In this document: in pieces, positions 8,904-17,951 of the stretch
Layout of the letters: each line of letters starts with the position of its first letter
How positions within the stretch are numbered: the first letter of the stretch is position 1
Assembly: GCA_045644325.1 (NCBI GenBank)
Contig: JAZRGT010000099.1
Coordinates: 13,608 to 77,607, forward strand
Direction of reading: 5' to 3'
DNA length: 64,000 bases
Origin: CAG-390 sp045644325
Lineage (GTDB): Bacteria; Bacillota; Clostridia; Oscillospirales; CAG-272
The notes under the pieces: generated by a model
Databases searched by the model: none
Told to the model about the DNA's origin: nothing
The model's input: the letters and a program-made list of their open reading frames with translations, nothing else
Translations under genes and position numbers: made by a program

Positions 8904-9391
8904 CGGTACTTTTTGATAAGCTTATGTCGGTCAACCGCCTTTTGTACCCACACTGGAACAAACCAGATCAGTACTGACGTAATTATTCCGATTATTCCGA
9001 GCAGGACGTCGGCGTAAATCCAATCTATATCAATAATATAATAGATTCCGAAATACGGTGATATCATAATAAAAGGATATCCGATCAAACTACCGAAAAA
9101 TCCCGAAAGAGTGACGTCTGCCAGTGAAAAAATAATTCCGAGAAAAAATACAATCGATGATGCGATCAGCCATCCTCTTGCTCCCCACAGGAGCGGAGGG
9201 TGGTTTTTCAATTTTGCAAAAATACAAAACAGCGTAAGGGTAAGGCAGAAAACAACCGTTGCAAAGAAGTTACCTGCAGTATACCCCTGCGAAGCGAAAT
9301 TCAGTATTATTGCACTTATATAAACAGACAGCATCAGCGAGGTTGCGATAATTCTGATCAGTCCCGTTTTGGTAAAAGCAATGATTTTCAT
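8900..9391 (-). CDS. Hypothetical four-TM membrane protein
   Basis: 163 residues with four hydrophobic segments at about 10-30, 38-58, 72-92 and 128-150, a short basic loop after the second helix and a basic C-terminal tail (DRHKLIKKYR). GAGGATCGT precedes the ATG at 9391. It lies downstream of the EF-G paralogue on the same strand, separated by a GC-rich hairpin, and its 3' end overlaps truB by 4 bp. No family was recognised. Confidence 0.6.
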   Translation of the reverse strand: MKIIAFTKTGLIRIIATSLMLSVYISAIILNFASQGYTAGNFFATVVFCLTLTLFCIFAKLKNHPPLLWGARGWLIASSIVFFLGIIFSLADVTLSGFFGSLIGYPFIMISPYFGIYYIIDIDWIYADVLLGIIGIITSVLIWFVPVWVQKAVDRHKLIKKYR

Positions 9392-9407
9392 ACGATCCTC
9401 AAATCAT

Positions 9408-9434
9408 ATCGGGGCTGTCAGAAACAGCCCCGAT
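9408..9434 (-). terminator. GC-rich hairpin after the EF-G paralogue (putative terminator)
   Basis: An 11-bp stem, ATCGGGGCTGT with ACAGCCCCGAT, lies between the EF-G gene and the membrane-protein gene. The downstream sequence on the minus strand (ATGATTTGAGG) is a poor U-tract, so it may be an attenuating or processing hairpin. Confidence 0.5.
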
Positions 9435-9451
9435 GTTATTATAAAAGTTAA

Positions 9452-11506
9452 TTATGCGAGAGACTTCTTGTACTCTTCAACGATCTTTGCGGAGATGTTG
9501 CCGGGTACTACTGCGTAGTCGGTTACGTTGAACTCGAAGGAGCCGCGGCCCTGAGACATAGCGCGGAGTGCGATCGGGTAGTCAACGAGCTCGGACTTGG
9601 GAGCAGTTGCGTGAACAACGGTATAACCCTTCTTTGCAGCGGGATCCATACCCATAATGCTGCCGCGGCGCTTGTTGAGGTCGCCCATAACGTCACCAAC
9701 GAGATCCTCGGGAACGGTAATATCGAGATCACCGACAGGCTCCATAAGAACGGGAGCAGCCTGCTCGAGGCACTGCTTATACGCCATGATAGCAGCGGTC
9801 TTGAAGGACATTTCATCAGAGTCAACGGGGTGGTAAGAACCGTCGTGGAGATCAGCTGCAAGGTAGGTCATCGGGAATCCTGCAACGCCCTTAACCATAG
9901 CCTCAAGGAGACCCTTTTCAACTGCGGGGTTGAAGTTCTTGGGAACTACGCCGCCGACAACCGAAACGGTGAAGGTAAGGCCGGGCTCTTCGCCGGGACC
10001 GAACTTGATCCAAACGTCACCGAACTGACCGGAACCGCCGTTCTGCTTCTTATGGCGAGCGTGGATATCAACGGTCTTGGTGATCTTCTCACGGTAGGGG
10101 ATCTTGGGAGTTTCAAGGTTGATGGTTACGCCATAGCGAGCCTTGAGCTTTGCAGAGAGAACTGCGAGGTGCATATCGCCGATACCGGAGAGAACCATCT
10201 GATGAGTCTCGGGATCGGTAACGTACTTGAGGGTGAGGTCTTCCTCGAGCATACGAGCCATGGACTGGGAGATCTTGCTCTCATCCTTTGCGGTTGCGGG
10301 AACCATAGCCTGGCTCATATAAGGAGTGGGATAGGTGATCTTAGCGTATGCAACTTCAGAACCGTCGGTAAGAGTATCGTTAGTGTTGGTGTTAGCAAGC
10401 TTTGCGATCATACCGATATCGCCGCAAGCGAGCTCGTCGACTTCGGTCTGAGTCTTGCCCTTAACGGTGTAGATGTGAGCCATCTTTTCTGCAGTACCGT
10501 TTGTGAGGTTCTTGAGAGTCATATCCTTCTTGAGAGTACCGTTCATAACCTTGAAGAAGGACATCTTACCTACGAACGGGTCAGCGACGGTCTTGAATAC
10601 GAAGATGCTGGTCTTGCCTGCGGGATCGATTTCAACGTCTGCGCCTTCGGTGGACTTTTCAACCTTCTTAGCGGTATGTCTGGGGAAGGACTCAACGATA
10701 GCATCGAGGATAGCGATGATACCCCACATATTAACTGCAGAACCGCAGTAAACGGGAGTGATGGTGCCCTCGAAGATACCCTGGTGGAGTGCCATTGCAG
10801 CCTCTTCCTTGGTGATCTCTTCGCCGTCAAAGTACTTCATCATAAGATCGTCGGAGGTACCTGCAACTGCCTCGTTGAAGGCCTCCTTATAGTTAGCCGC
10901 GATATCCTTGAGATCGTCGGTCATGGGAGCTTCGCTTCTCTTGCCCTTTGCATCATATGCAAACGCCTTCATCTCAACGAGGTCAATCATCGTAACCTTA
11001 TCGCCGGACTTAACGGGAACGAATACGGGGCAAAGAGTGTTACCGAAGTTATCGCGGAGGCTGTTGAAAACGGTTTCAAAATCAGCGTCGTGATCTTCAC
11101 ACTTGTTGATGAAGAATGCCTTGGGAAGACCTGCAGCAGTTGCATAGTCCCAAGCGAGTTCGGTACCTACTTCAACGCCGGACTTAGCGTCAACGCAGAT
11201 GAGTGCGCTGTCTGCAGCACGGAGAGACTGGTGAACTTCACCAACGAAGTCGAGATAACCGGGGGTATCGAAAACGTTTATCTTCATATTCTTCCACGAA
11301 ATAGGAGCAAGAGATGCGGAAATAGAGAAGCCTCTCTTTACTTCTTCGGGATCGTAGTCACATACAGTGTTGCCGTCAGCGGTCTTACCGAGTCGATCGG
11401 TTCCGCCGGTGAGATAGAGCATAGCCTCAACGATGGAGGTCTTTCCGCAGCCGCCGTGTCCGAGCAGAGCTACGTTTCTAATGGATTTGGTATCGATTGT
11501 TGCCAT
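9452..11506 (-). CDS. Elongation factor G paralogue (FusA-like translational GTPase)
   Basis: 684 residues with the five-domain EF-G layout. The G-domain motifs depart from canonical FusA: P-loop GHGGCGKT (residues 16-23) instead of AHIDAGKT, switch I RGFSISASLAP, G3 DTPGYLDF instead of DTPGHVDF, and G4 NKCE instead of NKMD. This is the pattern of the second EF-G class found beside the housekeeping copy in many Clostridia. The canonical fusA normally lies with rpsL-rpsG-tuf and is not in this window. Its role (translocation, recycling or rescue) cannot be told from sequence. It has its own promoter about 100 bp upstream and a GC-rich hairpin in its leader just before the ribosome binding site. 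Confidence 0.85.
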   Translation of the reverse strand: MATIDTKSIRNVALLGHGGCGKTSIVEAMLYLTGGTDRLGKTADGNTVCDYDPEEVKRGFSISASLAPISWKNMKINVFDTPGYLDFVGEVHQSLRAADSALICVDAKSGVEVGTELAWDYATAAGLPKAFFINKCEDHDADFETVFNSLRDNFGNTLCPVFVPVKSGDKVTMIDLVEMKAFAYDAKGKRSEAPMTDDLKDIAANYKEAFNEAVAGTSDDLMMKYFDGEEITKEEAAMALHQGIFEGTITPVYCGSAVNMWGIIAILDAIVESFPRHTAKKVEKSTEGADVEIDPAGKTSIFVFKTVADPFVGKMSFFKVMNGTLKKDMTLKNLTNGTAEKMAHIYTVKGKTQTEVDELACGDIGMIAKLANTNTNDTLTDGSEVAYAKITYPTPYMSQAMVPATAKDESKISQSMARMLEEDLTLKYVTDPETHQMVLSGIGDMHLAVLSAKLKARYGVTINLETPKIPYREKITKTVDIHARHKKQNGGSGQFGDVWIKFGPGEEPGLTFTVSVVGGVVPKNFNPAVEKGLLEAMVKGVAGFPMTYLAADLHDGSYHPVDSDEMSFKTAAIMAYKQCLEQAAPVLMEPVGDLDITVPEDLVGDVMGDLNKRRGSIMGMDPAAKKGYTVVHATAPKSELVDYPIALRAMSQGRGSFEFNVTDYAVVPGNISAKIVEEYKKSLA

Positions 11507-11521
11507 AAGGGGTTCCTTCCT

Positions 11522-11541
11522 CGCCCCATCCGCGGACGGGG
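11522..11541 (-). other. Leader hairpin before the EF-G paralogue
   Basis: GCCCCGTCC and GGATGGGGC (minus strand) form a strong short stem ending directly before the GAGGAAGGA ribosome binding site. It is too close to the start codon to be a terminator and could affect translation initiation. Confidence 0.45.
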
Positions 11542-11601
11542 CATTTATGTTTTTTAATATTTACATATTTACGTGAGCGTTAAAAACACATCACAATGTT
11601 T

Positions 11602-11630
11602 ATTATACAACAAATCGATTATAATTTCAA
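11602..11630 (-). promoter_or_regulatory. Sigma-A promoter of the EF-G paralogue
   Basis: Minus strand TTGAAA and TATAAT separated by 17 bp. Confidence 0.7.
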
Positions 11631-11692
11631 GTACTTTTTCGTGATTTTTGACGATTTTTTCTAAAAAATTTGAATTTTTTATGATTTTTTTA

Positions 11693-12487
11693 TTATATAG
11701 AGAATAATTTACATGCATTATCGTGTGTACGAGCACGAATTTCGTCCTCTGAAACATCGACGAGCCCGGAAATTGTACGAATCGTATACTCGATATAGTC
11801 GCTTCTGTTAGTCTTGCTGCGATAAGGAACCGGCGCGAGATAGGGTGCATCGGTTTCGACGAGCATACGGTCGAGAGGCACAGCCTTTGCGCATGCCTGA
11901 ACGATCGGCGCGTTCTTATACGTTATAACTCCGGTGAAGGATATATACCATCCGCGGCGGACGAGATCCTTTGCCATTTCGGGGCTTCCCGAGTAACAAT
12001 GGAAAACTCCGCGAACCTTCGGGTGTCGCAGCACTATTGCTTCAAAGCAGTCACCGTGCGCCTCGCGGTCGTGGATGATTACGGGAATATCGTATTCCTC
12101 GGCAAGCTGAAGCTGTGCCTCAAGAAACGCAGCTTGCTTTTCTTTATTATCCTGACGCCAATGGTAGTCGAGTCCAATCTCGCCGAGAGCGACGATCTTA
12201 TACCCCTCCCTTTTATCAAGCAAAGCGCGAAGCTTTGCGATGGCATCCTCAAGCGATTCTTCCTCGTCTACGTCAGAGGGATGGATACCGACTGCGGCGT
12301 ACATTCCTTCGTATTCGGAAGCCATTTTAACGACTTCGAGGGAGTTTGCGGTGTTGGTGCCCACATTTAAAATTTTATCAACACCGTTCGCGAAAACGGC
12401 AGAGAGCAGCGCCGAAGCGCCGCCCTCAAATTCGTTTTCAAATCTTTTGTCAGTATAGTGGGCGTGTGTATCGAAAATGCCGCTCAT
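11693..12487 (-). CDS. tatD: TatD-family metal-dependent hydrolase (DNase)
   Basis: 264 residues, TIM-barrel amidohydrolase fold. Metal ligands are visible in order: DTHAHYTD at the N-terminus, GEIGLDYHW, IIHDREAH, HCYSGS and the final VETDAPYLAP. TatD proteins are 3'-5' exonucleases acting on DNA, with proposed roles in repair and turnover. The gene overlaps the metG stop by one base, a frequent metG-tatD arrangement in Bacillota. Confidence 0.95.
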   Translation of the reverse strand: MSGIFDTHAHYTDKRFENEFEGGASALLSAVFANGVDKILNVGTNTANSLEVVKMASEYEGMYAAVGIHPSDVDEEESLEDAIAKLRALLDKREGYKIVALGEIGLDYHWRQDNKEKQAAFLEAQLQLAEEYDIPVIIHDREAHGDCFEAIVLRHPKVRGVFHCYSGSPEMAKDLVRRGWYISFTGVITYKNAPIVQACAKAVPLDRMLVETDAPYLAPVPYRSKTNRSDYIEYTIRTISGLVDVSEDEIRARTHDNACKLFSI

Positions 12488-14439
12488 CAGCGAACACGCT
12501 CTCCGAGAGGAGTTGCGGGATCAAGGAAGATAACTCTTACTTCCTCTTCGCCCGAAGCGAGAAGCATACCCTCGGACTCAACTCCGCAAAGCTTTGCGGG
12601 TGCGAGGTTAGCAACGAGAACGATCTTCTTGCCGATAAGATCCTCGGGCTTATAGAACTTTGCAATGCCCGAAACTACCTGTCTCTTCTCATAGCCAAGG
12701 TCTACCTTGAGCTTGAGAAGCTTCTTTGCCTTCGGTACGGGCTCGCACTCGATGATCTGCGCGGTGCGGAGCTCGACCTTCATAAAGTCCTCAAATCCGA
12801 TGATAGCGCATCCCTCGGGCTTTTCGATCTTGGGAGCTTCTGCTGCCTTTCTTGCAGCTTCGATCTCGGCGTAGATAGCTTCAAGAGTCTTTGCCTCGTC
12901 GATTCTTGCAAAGAGAACTGCAGAATCGTTGACGGATTCGCCTGCAACGGTACCGTTAAACTCACCGCCGATGCTCTCGAAGGTGGTGTTGGAGGTTCCG
13001 AGCTGTGCGAAGATAGTCTCTGCGGTTGCGGGGATCATAGGAGCGAGCATAACAGCGCCCCAGCGGATGGATTCGAGAAGGTTATAAAGAACGGTTGCAA
13101 GGCGTGCGCGGGTTTCTTCGTTCTTTGCGAGAACCCAAGGCTGGGTCTCGTCGATATACTTGTTTGCGCGGCGGAGAAGCGAAAGGATCGCGTCAATCGC
13201 ATCGGCGATGTGATAGCTGTCCATAGCCTCGTAATAGCTCTTTACAGCCTCTGCACAGACAGCCTTGAACTCGTCGTCAAGTGCTTCGGGCGCGGTAGGA
13301 GCCTCGATCTTCTTATCGAAATACTTTTTCTGCATATCGAGAGTTCTCTTGACAAGGTTGCCGAGAGTGTTTACGAGGTCGGTATTGAAGCGTGCGAGAA
13401 CGCTGTCCCATGTGATAGAGCCGTCGGAAGCAAAGGGCATCTCGGCGAGGGCGTAGTAACGAACGCCGTCAACGCCTACGTACTCTGCAAGCTTATCGGC
13501 ATAAATTACGTTGCCACGGGACTTGGACATCTTATCGGTACCGAAGTTGAACCAGGGGTGACCGAAGATCTTCTCGGGGAGAGGAAGATCAAGTGCCATA
13601 AGGAAGATTGGCCAATAGATCGAATGGAATCTTACGATATCCTTACCGATCATATGGACGTCAGCGGGCCAGAGCTTACGGAACTGCTCGGACTGCTCCT
13701 CAAAAGTCTTGTCGGGATCGTAGCCGATGGCGGTGATATAGTTTACGAGCGCGTCGAGCCAAACGTAAACAACGTGCTTGGGATCGGAGGGAACCTGAAT
13801 ACCCCAAGTGAAGGAGGTGCGGGAAACGCAGAGATCCTGCAGTCCCGAAAGGAGGAAGTTATTGAGCATTTCCTTCTTTCTTGCCTCGGGCTCGAGGAAT
13901 TCGGGATGCGACTCAAAATACTCGATGAGACGGGGAGCGTATTTCTGCATATTGAAGAAGTATGCCTCTTCTCTTGCCTGCTTTACGGGTCTGCCGCAAT
14001 CGGGGCATTTGCCGTCGGTTACCTGAGATTCGGTGAAGAAGGACTCGCAGGGAGTGCAGTACCAGCCCTCGTAGTATCCCTTGTAGATATCGCCCTGCTT
14101 AAGGAAGCGTTCGAAAATCTTCTGGATAGTCTTAACGTGGTAATCGTCGGTGGTGCGGATGAAGTAGTCGTAGCTTACGTTCATCTTGTCCCACATTTCC
14201 TTGATGATACCCGCAACGTTGTCAACGTATGCCTGGGGTGCGATGCCTGCGGCAGCGGCGCAGTTTTCGATCTTCTGACCGTGCTCGTCTGTGCCCGTGC
14301 AGAAGAATACGTCATAGCCCTTTGCCCTCTTGTAGCGGGCAATGGCGTCGGTAGCGATAGCTTCATAGGTATTGCCGATATGAGGCTTTGCGGAAGCATA
14401 TGCGATTGCTGTTGTTATATAATACTTAGGTTTAGTCAT
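12487..14439 (-). CDS. metG: Methionyl-tRNA synthetase
   Basis: 650 residues. It charges tRNA-Met with methionine. The HIGH signature is KPHIGNTYEAI, the KMSKS loop is DKMSKSRGN, and a zinc knuckle pairs CTPC with CPDC. The catalytic core is followed by the anticodon-binding helical domain. A C-terminal tRNA-binding (EMAP/Trbp111-like) domain from about residue 550 starts with FMKVELRTAQII. Its 5' end overlaps a small membrane-protein gene by 8 bp and its 3' end overlaps tatD by one base, placing it inside an operon that appears to begin at nagA. Confidence 0.98.
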   Translation of the reverse strand: MTKPKYYITTAIAYASAKPHIGNTYEAIATDAIARYKRAKGYDVFFCTGTDEHGQKIENCAAAAGIAPQAYVDNVAGIIKEMWDKMNVSYDYFIRTTDDYHVKTIQKIFERFLKQGDIYKGYYEGWYCTPCESFFTESQVTDGKCPDCGRPVKQAREEAYFFNMQKYAPRLIEYFESHPEFLEPEARKKEMLNNFLLSGLQDLCVSRTSFTWGIQVPSDPKHVVYVWLDALVNYITAIGYDPDKTFEEQSEQFRKLWPADVHMIGKDIVRFHSIYWPIFLMALDLPLPEKIFGHPWFNFGTDKMSKSRGNVIYADKLAEYVGVDGVRYYALAEMPFASDGSITWDSVLARFNTDLVNTLGNLVKRTLDMQKKYFDKKIEAPTAPEALDDEFKAVCAEAVKSYYEAMDSYHIADAIDAILSLLRRANKYIDETQPWVLAKNEETRARLATVLYNLLESIRWGAVMLAPMIPATAETIFAQLGTSNTTFESIGGEFNGTVAGESVNDSAVLFARIDEAKTLEAIYAEIEAARKAAEAPKIEKPEGCAIIGFEDFMKVELRTAQIIECEPVPKAKKLLKLKVDLGYEKRQVVSGIAKFYKPEDLIGKKIVLVANLAPAKLCGVESEGMLLASGEEEVRVIFLDPATPLGERVR

Positions 14440-15070
14440 TTCTGTTGACCGTCCTTTCGTTATTTTTCAAATTGTAATATTTAATTTTGCGTATCATCAG
14501 CTCTCTGCGGACAGCTGCGCGAGGTCCGGCAACGAGAATATAGTAGATAAAGCAGGTTACGAAGGATAATAAGATATCCAAGACGTATTTCAAGAGATCT
14601 GAATACATCATTCTCAACTTGATCGCCGCGCGCAAATTGGAGAAGTAACCTCTTCCAAGTCCCTTATTAAACCTGGGCATCCAAGAAAAAATTCTGATTG
14701 GGATATAAGACTTCACAAAACTCTTGAAGCTCGAGAACACAGAGAATATCTCAGGCATCGACACCTCTCTGCCGTCGCATACAGCGCTTGCAGTGTTTCT
14801 TACACTCGCAAAGGCGGGGGCCGCAAACAGGTAAATCAATGGGAGCATTACAAGATACCCTATGAAATCGCTTATCTTTACGGATAAATATTCAAGAATA
14901 TTTAAAAGCAGATAGGATATTATCAATCCAAGCCCCGCCATCGAAAGAGTAAATACAAAGGCAATAACAAGAGCCCCTCTCGCCTTGTTCTTCAGAATAA
15001 GGCTCACTTCCGAAGAAAGCTTTTGCAAAAGTGCTTTGCGATCTGATTTATATAAGTTACGCTTTTTCAT
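14432..15070 (-). CDS. Hypothetical multi-spanning membrane protein
   Basis: 212 residues, strongly basic at both ends (MKKRNLYKSDRK; RKIKYYNLKNNERTVNRND). Hydrophobic segments lie at about 35-58, 65-110 (two helices around a proline-rich kink) and 165-190. It sits 5 bp downstream of nagA and overlaps metG by 8 bp, so it is co-transcribed. No known family was recognised. Confidence 0.65.
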   Translation of the reverse strand: MKKRNLYKSDRKALLQKLSSEVSLILKNKARGALVIAFVFTLSMAGLGLIISYLLLNILEYLSVKISDFIGYLVMLPLIYLFAAPAFASVRNTASAVCDGREVSMPEIFSVFSSFKSFVKSYIPIRIFSWMPRFNKGLGRGYFSNLRAAIKLRMMYSDLLKYVLDILLSFVTCFIYYILVAGPRAAVRRELMIRKIKYYNLKNNERTVNRND

Positions 15071-15075
15071 ATTCG

Positions 15076-16230
15076 TTAATACACCACTTCTCCGCCGACG
15101 AAGACCTGATCTATATCAATCTTCTTGCCCGAAATCGAACATATGATGAAATCGGCACGGTTACCCGGGGTAAGCTTACCGATCTTATTTTCAAGACCGA
15201 CCGCTCGCGCGGGTGTAAGTGTCGCGCAGATAAGAGCATCCACTATCGGAATATTCGCGAAACGTGCAAGGTTCTCAACGCCATTAATCAAGGAAAGCGT
15301 ACTGCCCGCAAGATTGCCCGATTCGGTTCGCGCAACGCCGTCCTTTACATAGACGGGGAGTCCCGCTATGCTGTATTTACCGTCAGAAAGCGCGGTGGCT
15401 TCCATAGAGTCGCTTATAAGCACAAGCCTGTCCATTCCGATCATACGGTAGGTAAAGGCTACCATTTCGGGAGAAATATGATGACCGTCACAGATCAGCT
15501 CACAGAAACCGCCCGATTCGAGAGCCGCGAGAACGGTTCCTCCGTCGCGGTGGTGGATCGGGGACATACAGTTATAGAGATGGGTAAACGCTACTTTATG
15601 CTTGCGGTAGATTTCCGTTGCTTCTTTGTAAGTTGCCGCAGTATGCGCAAGAGAAAGAGTTGCGCCGAGCTCTTTTGCGTGTTCTGCAAATGCATCACCG
15701 CCTTCAAGCTCAAACGCTGCGCTTACGCGGAGAGGAAGCTTAGAAGCGGATGCGAACGCGTCAAGCTCTATATTATCGGGAGCGGTCAGCAGCTCGGGAT
15801 TATGTGCGCCACCCTTTGAGGGATTTAAGTATCTTCCTTCAAGGTGAACACCGAGGAACTCCGAGCCGTCGGTATCGCCCTTAAGACTGTCGATTAATTC
15901 AGCCTGAGCGCAAAGACTTTCAAACTCCGCAGAAGCGAGAGTCGGGAAAACAGAAGTCACGCCGTATTCCGCGTAGGATTTCGCCATAGCACGCATTACG
16001 TCGGCATCTGCGGTATTGAAATCGCCGCCCGCTCTGCCATGGGTGTGAATATCAACAAGTCCTGGGATAACCTCTCTGCCTCCGCAGTCAATAATCGAAT
16101 CGACCTCGGGACGGGCATCGGTATGGCGCAAAAGTGCACAGATAACGCCGTCTTCCACGAGCATTGATCTTGTCTTGAATATCCTGTTAGTGCTGTCAAA
16201 CAGCCTGCAGTTTTCAAATAATATTTGCAT
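15076..16230 (-). CDS. nagA: N-acetylglucosamine-6-phosphate deacetylase
   Basis: 384 residues from the ATG at 16230, which has a perfect GGAGG seven bases upstream; the ATG at 16257 has none. The enzyme removes acetate from GlcNAc-6-P, feeding amino-sugar catabolism and cell-wall recycling. The amidohydrolase motifs are in order: VDIHTHGRAGGD, HLEGRYLNPSKGGAH, SLAHTAATY, THLYNCMSP, CDGHHISPE and the catalytic Asp in LISDSMEAT. It is the first gene of the apparent nagA-membrane protein-metG-tatD operon, behind a consensus promoter. nagB is not adjacent. Confidence 0.95.
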   Translation of the reverse strand: MQILFENCRLFDSTNRIFKTRSMLVEDGVICALLRHTDARPEVDSIIDCGGREVIPGLVDIHTHGRAGGDFNTADADVMRAMAKSYAEYGVTSVFPTLASAEFESLCAQAELIDSLKGDTDGSEFLGVHLEGRYLNPSKGGAHNPELLTAPDNIELDAFASASKLPLRVSAAFELEGGDAFAEHAKELGATLSLAHTAATYKEATEIYRKHKVAFTHLYNCMSPIHHRDGGTVLAALESGGFCELICDGHHISPEMVAFTYRMIGMDRLVLISDSMEATALSDGKYSIAGLPVYVKDGVARTESGNLAGSTLSLINGVENLARFANIPIVDALICATLTPARAVGLENKIGKLTPGNRADFIICSISGKKIDIDQVFVGGEVVY

Positions 16231-16263
16231 ACCGAACCTCCGCATATAGTTATACATTATTAT

Positions 16264-16292
16264 ATTATATCAAACAATTTTACTTTTTTCAA
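16264..16292 (-). promoter_or_regulatory. Sigma-A promoter of the nagA-metG-tatD operon
   Basis: Minus strand TTGAAA and perfect TATAAT with a 17-bp spacer, 34 bp before the nagA start. Confidence 0.75.
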
Positions 16293-16369
16293 TAGGTAAA
16301 TCGGATTTTCACGTTTAAAAGTTGAATTTGCGTCGATAATTTCCACAAAAGACAAAACGGAGGAACGTT

Positions 16370-16909
16370 ATGCCATATATCAAGCCCGAAACGAAGAACA
16401 AATCCGAGCGTTTTTTAAATACGACAGAGGGAGAGTTTTGTCTTGTTTCAACAAGCAGTGCGGCTCTCTGGGCGCTCTCTGCTGAAATTTTCGCGAGGAT
16501 AGCACTCTTTGTGTCGGATACTCTCTACCCTTTCACCTATCCCTTTTTCCATACACCGCTCCACGGATTCTTGCCTCGTATCGCTTATCAGCCGCCCGTT
16601 GCGGCAAATCTGATCTTCGGTGCTCTGTTCGGATACACGGTTTACAGATTTGAGAAGAATATATTTTACCGACGGATTAATAAAGCATTACGCGTAGCCT
16701 TCGGTTCGATCGCAGCTTGTGTTTTAGTTTTTCTTTCCGGGCTTCTCGCGATCGCAGACGAGTCTTACGGCTTTGATTTGTTATCGCCGCTATTGCTTCG
16801 GTCGGACGCAAGCGAATTACCCATGCTGTTTGTTTATTATTTCTTCGCTACTTTTATTGTAACGAGTTACTGTGACGCTATAAGGCGGCGAGTGTTTTTA
16901 TTGCCGTAA
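16370..16909 (+). CDS. Hypothetical membrane protein
   Basis: 179 residues with hydrophobic segments at about 25-50, 80-100, 110-130 and 150-170. GGAGGAACGTT precedes the ATG. It is divergent from nagA and convergent with the DUF975 gene, with a shared terminator. No family was recognised. Confidence 0.6.
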   Translation: MPYIKPETKNKSERFLNTTEGEFCLVSTSSAALWALSAEIFARIALFVSDTLYPFTYPFFHTPLHGFLPRIAYQPPVAANLIFGALFGYTVYRFEKNIFYRRINKALRVAFGSIAACVLVFLSGLLAIADESYGFDLLSPLLLRSDASELPMLFVYYFFATFIVTSYCDAIRRRVFLLP

Positions 16910-16912
16910 AAA

Positions 16913-16939
16913 AAGAACTCCGCACTCGGCGGAGTTCTT
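16913..16939. terminator. Bidirectional terminator between convergent genes
   Basis: AAGAACTCCGC pairs with GCGGAGTTCTT, flanked by A-runs on the left and TAAAAATT on the right. The DUF975 stop codon is a few bases away. Confidence 0.8.
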
Positions 16940-16944
16940 AAAAA

Positions 16945-17736
16945 TTATGATTCGGGAATATAGGTGGGGATATCTTCATTTGAGGTGAAGACAGGACGGG
17001 TGCCTGAGATTTCGCGGTAGAAATCAGCAACCGCAGCCTCAATATAGGGAGTCAGCACCAGATATCCGATTCCACAAGTAAATACGCAGAGGAAGGACCA
17101 GCCTATAAAGCTTAAGTAAAGCGTGAAAAGATCAAACTTATATCCTTTCATCATTTCCTTGGACTTTGCGCAAGCCTCGCTAGCCGACATTTCGGGATTT
17201 TCAGCCATAATATACGGTACCATTGCGTACGCGTAAGATGCTATGATGCCCGGGATACCGCAAAGCAGGCTCCAAAGGAATATGTATAAGGAACGAAGAA
17301 GGTTGGCAAGTACGGTAGTTTTCCAGAACTTGAAATACTTAAAGAGATCGTTGATCTCCGCATTTTCAGCATCAACAAGGTTGAGATTGAATTTCGCGTA
17401 ACCTACTCCGACTATGCTTCCAAGCACAAAAAATGCGAGTCCGATTACTAATCCCACGGTAAGTCCGACGATCAAAACCGTTCCGATAATGCCCCAAACC
17501 GCAGGCTCGATACTCGAGAAAATATCCTCGATGCCGTCAATTTCACCTACGGGAGGGATGACTGTGCCCGATTCATAATCCTCGTTATTAAATCCCGAAA
17601 GGTCAAAGCTAAAGCCGCCTCCTCCGTTTGACGAAGCGCCGAGGAAGCCTGCTATAAGACCTGCAACGACTGCAAGTCCCCATTTACCGCGAAGTGCATT
17701 TCGTGCGTTTTCTCTGAAAAAAGATGCACCTTTCAT
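16945..17736 (-). CDS. DUF975-family integral membrane protein
   Basis: 263 residues. The opening (KGASFFRENARNALRGKWG) and the later SLLCGIPGIIASYAYAMVPYI segment are characteristic of DUF975 proteins. These are multi-TM proteins found in Bacillota, possibly related to glycerophosphoryl diester phosphodiesterase membrane domains. About five TM helices alternate with short loops; a glycine/acidic-rich loop sits at about 35-70. The conserved C-terminal YIEAAVADFYREI is present. Function is unknown. Confidence 0.85.
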   Translation of the reverse strand: MKGASFFRENARNALRGKWGLAVVAGLIAGFLGASSNGGGGFSFDLSGFNNEDYESGTVIPPVGEIDGIEDIFSSIEPAVWGIIGTVLIVGLTVGLVIGLAFFVLGSIVGVGYAKFNLNLVDAENAEINDLFKYFKFWKTTVLANLLRSLYIFLWSLLCGIPGIIASYAYAMVPYIMAENPEMSASEACAKSKEMMKGYKFDLFTLYLSFIGWSFLCVFTCGIGYLVLTPYIEAAVADFYREISGTRPVFTSNEDIPTYIPES

Positions 17737-17800
17737 ATTAGATCTCCTTTCTTATCAATTGATAGTTGATTGTATAACCTAACAAATTTTGATTAATTTC

Positions 17801-17832
17801 GTTTTTTCGGCGGATTTGCCGACCGAAAAAAC
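17801..17832. repeat. Palindrome GTTTTTTCGG/CCGAAAAAAC
   Basis: A 32-bp imperfect palindrome between metA and the DUF975 gene, with an inner CGG/CCG stem. It could act as the metA terminator because the arms carry T-runs, although there is no separate U-tract. Confidence 0.5.
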
Positions 17833-17837
17833 ACCGC

Positions 17838-17920
17838 CGAGGCGAGCTATGTGCGCCCGCGCGCCGAGGGGAGTCGTCAAAAACCTTGATTTTGACGACG
17901 GCGATAAGCGCGCGACTTCA
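17838..17920. repeat. GC-rich palindromic intergenic element
   Basis: The stretch between metA and the DUF975 gene changes sharply from AT-rich to GC-rich. It contains a stem GTCGTCAAAA/TTTTGACGAC at 17873-17899 and mirrored GCGCGC tracts on both sides (GCCCGCGCGCC and TAAGCGCGCGAC). No reading frame was found. It looks like a dispersed palindromic unit; this cannot be confirmed from one copy. Confidence 0.35.
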
Positions 17921-17951
17921 ATTATAAAACAAGGTTTTACAATTGACTATA

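Noticed and set aside
9611..11557. 648-residue open frame on the plus strand
   Set aside because: It lies antisense to the EF-G paralogue, shows no family motif, has no ribosome binding site and arises from codon bias of the real gene.
12346..14448. 700-residue open frame on the plus strand
   Set aside because: Antisense to metG, whose HIGH and KMSKS motifs are clear; no motifs or start signal of its own.
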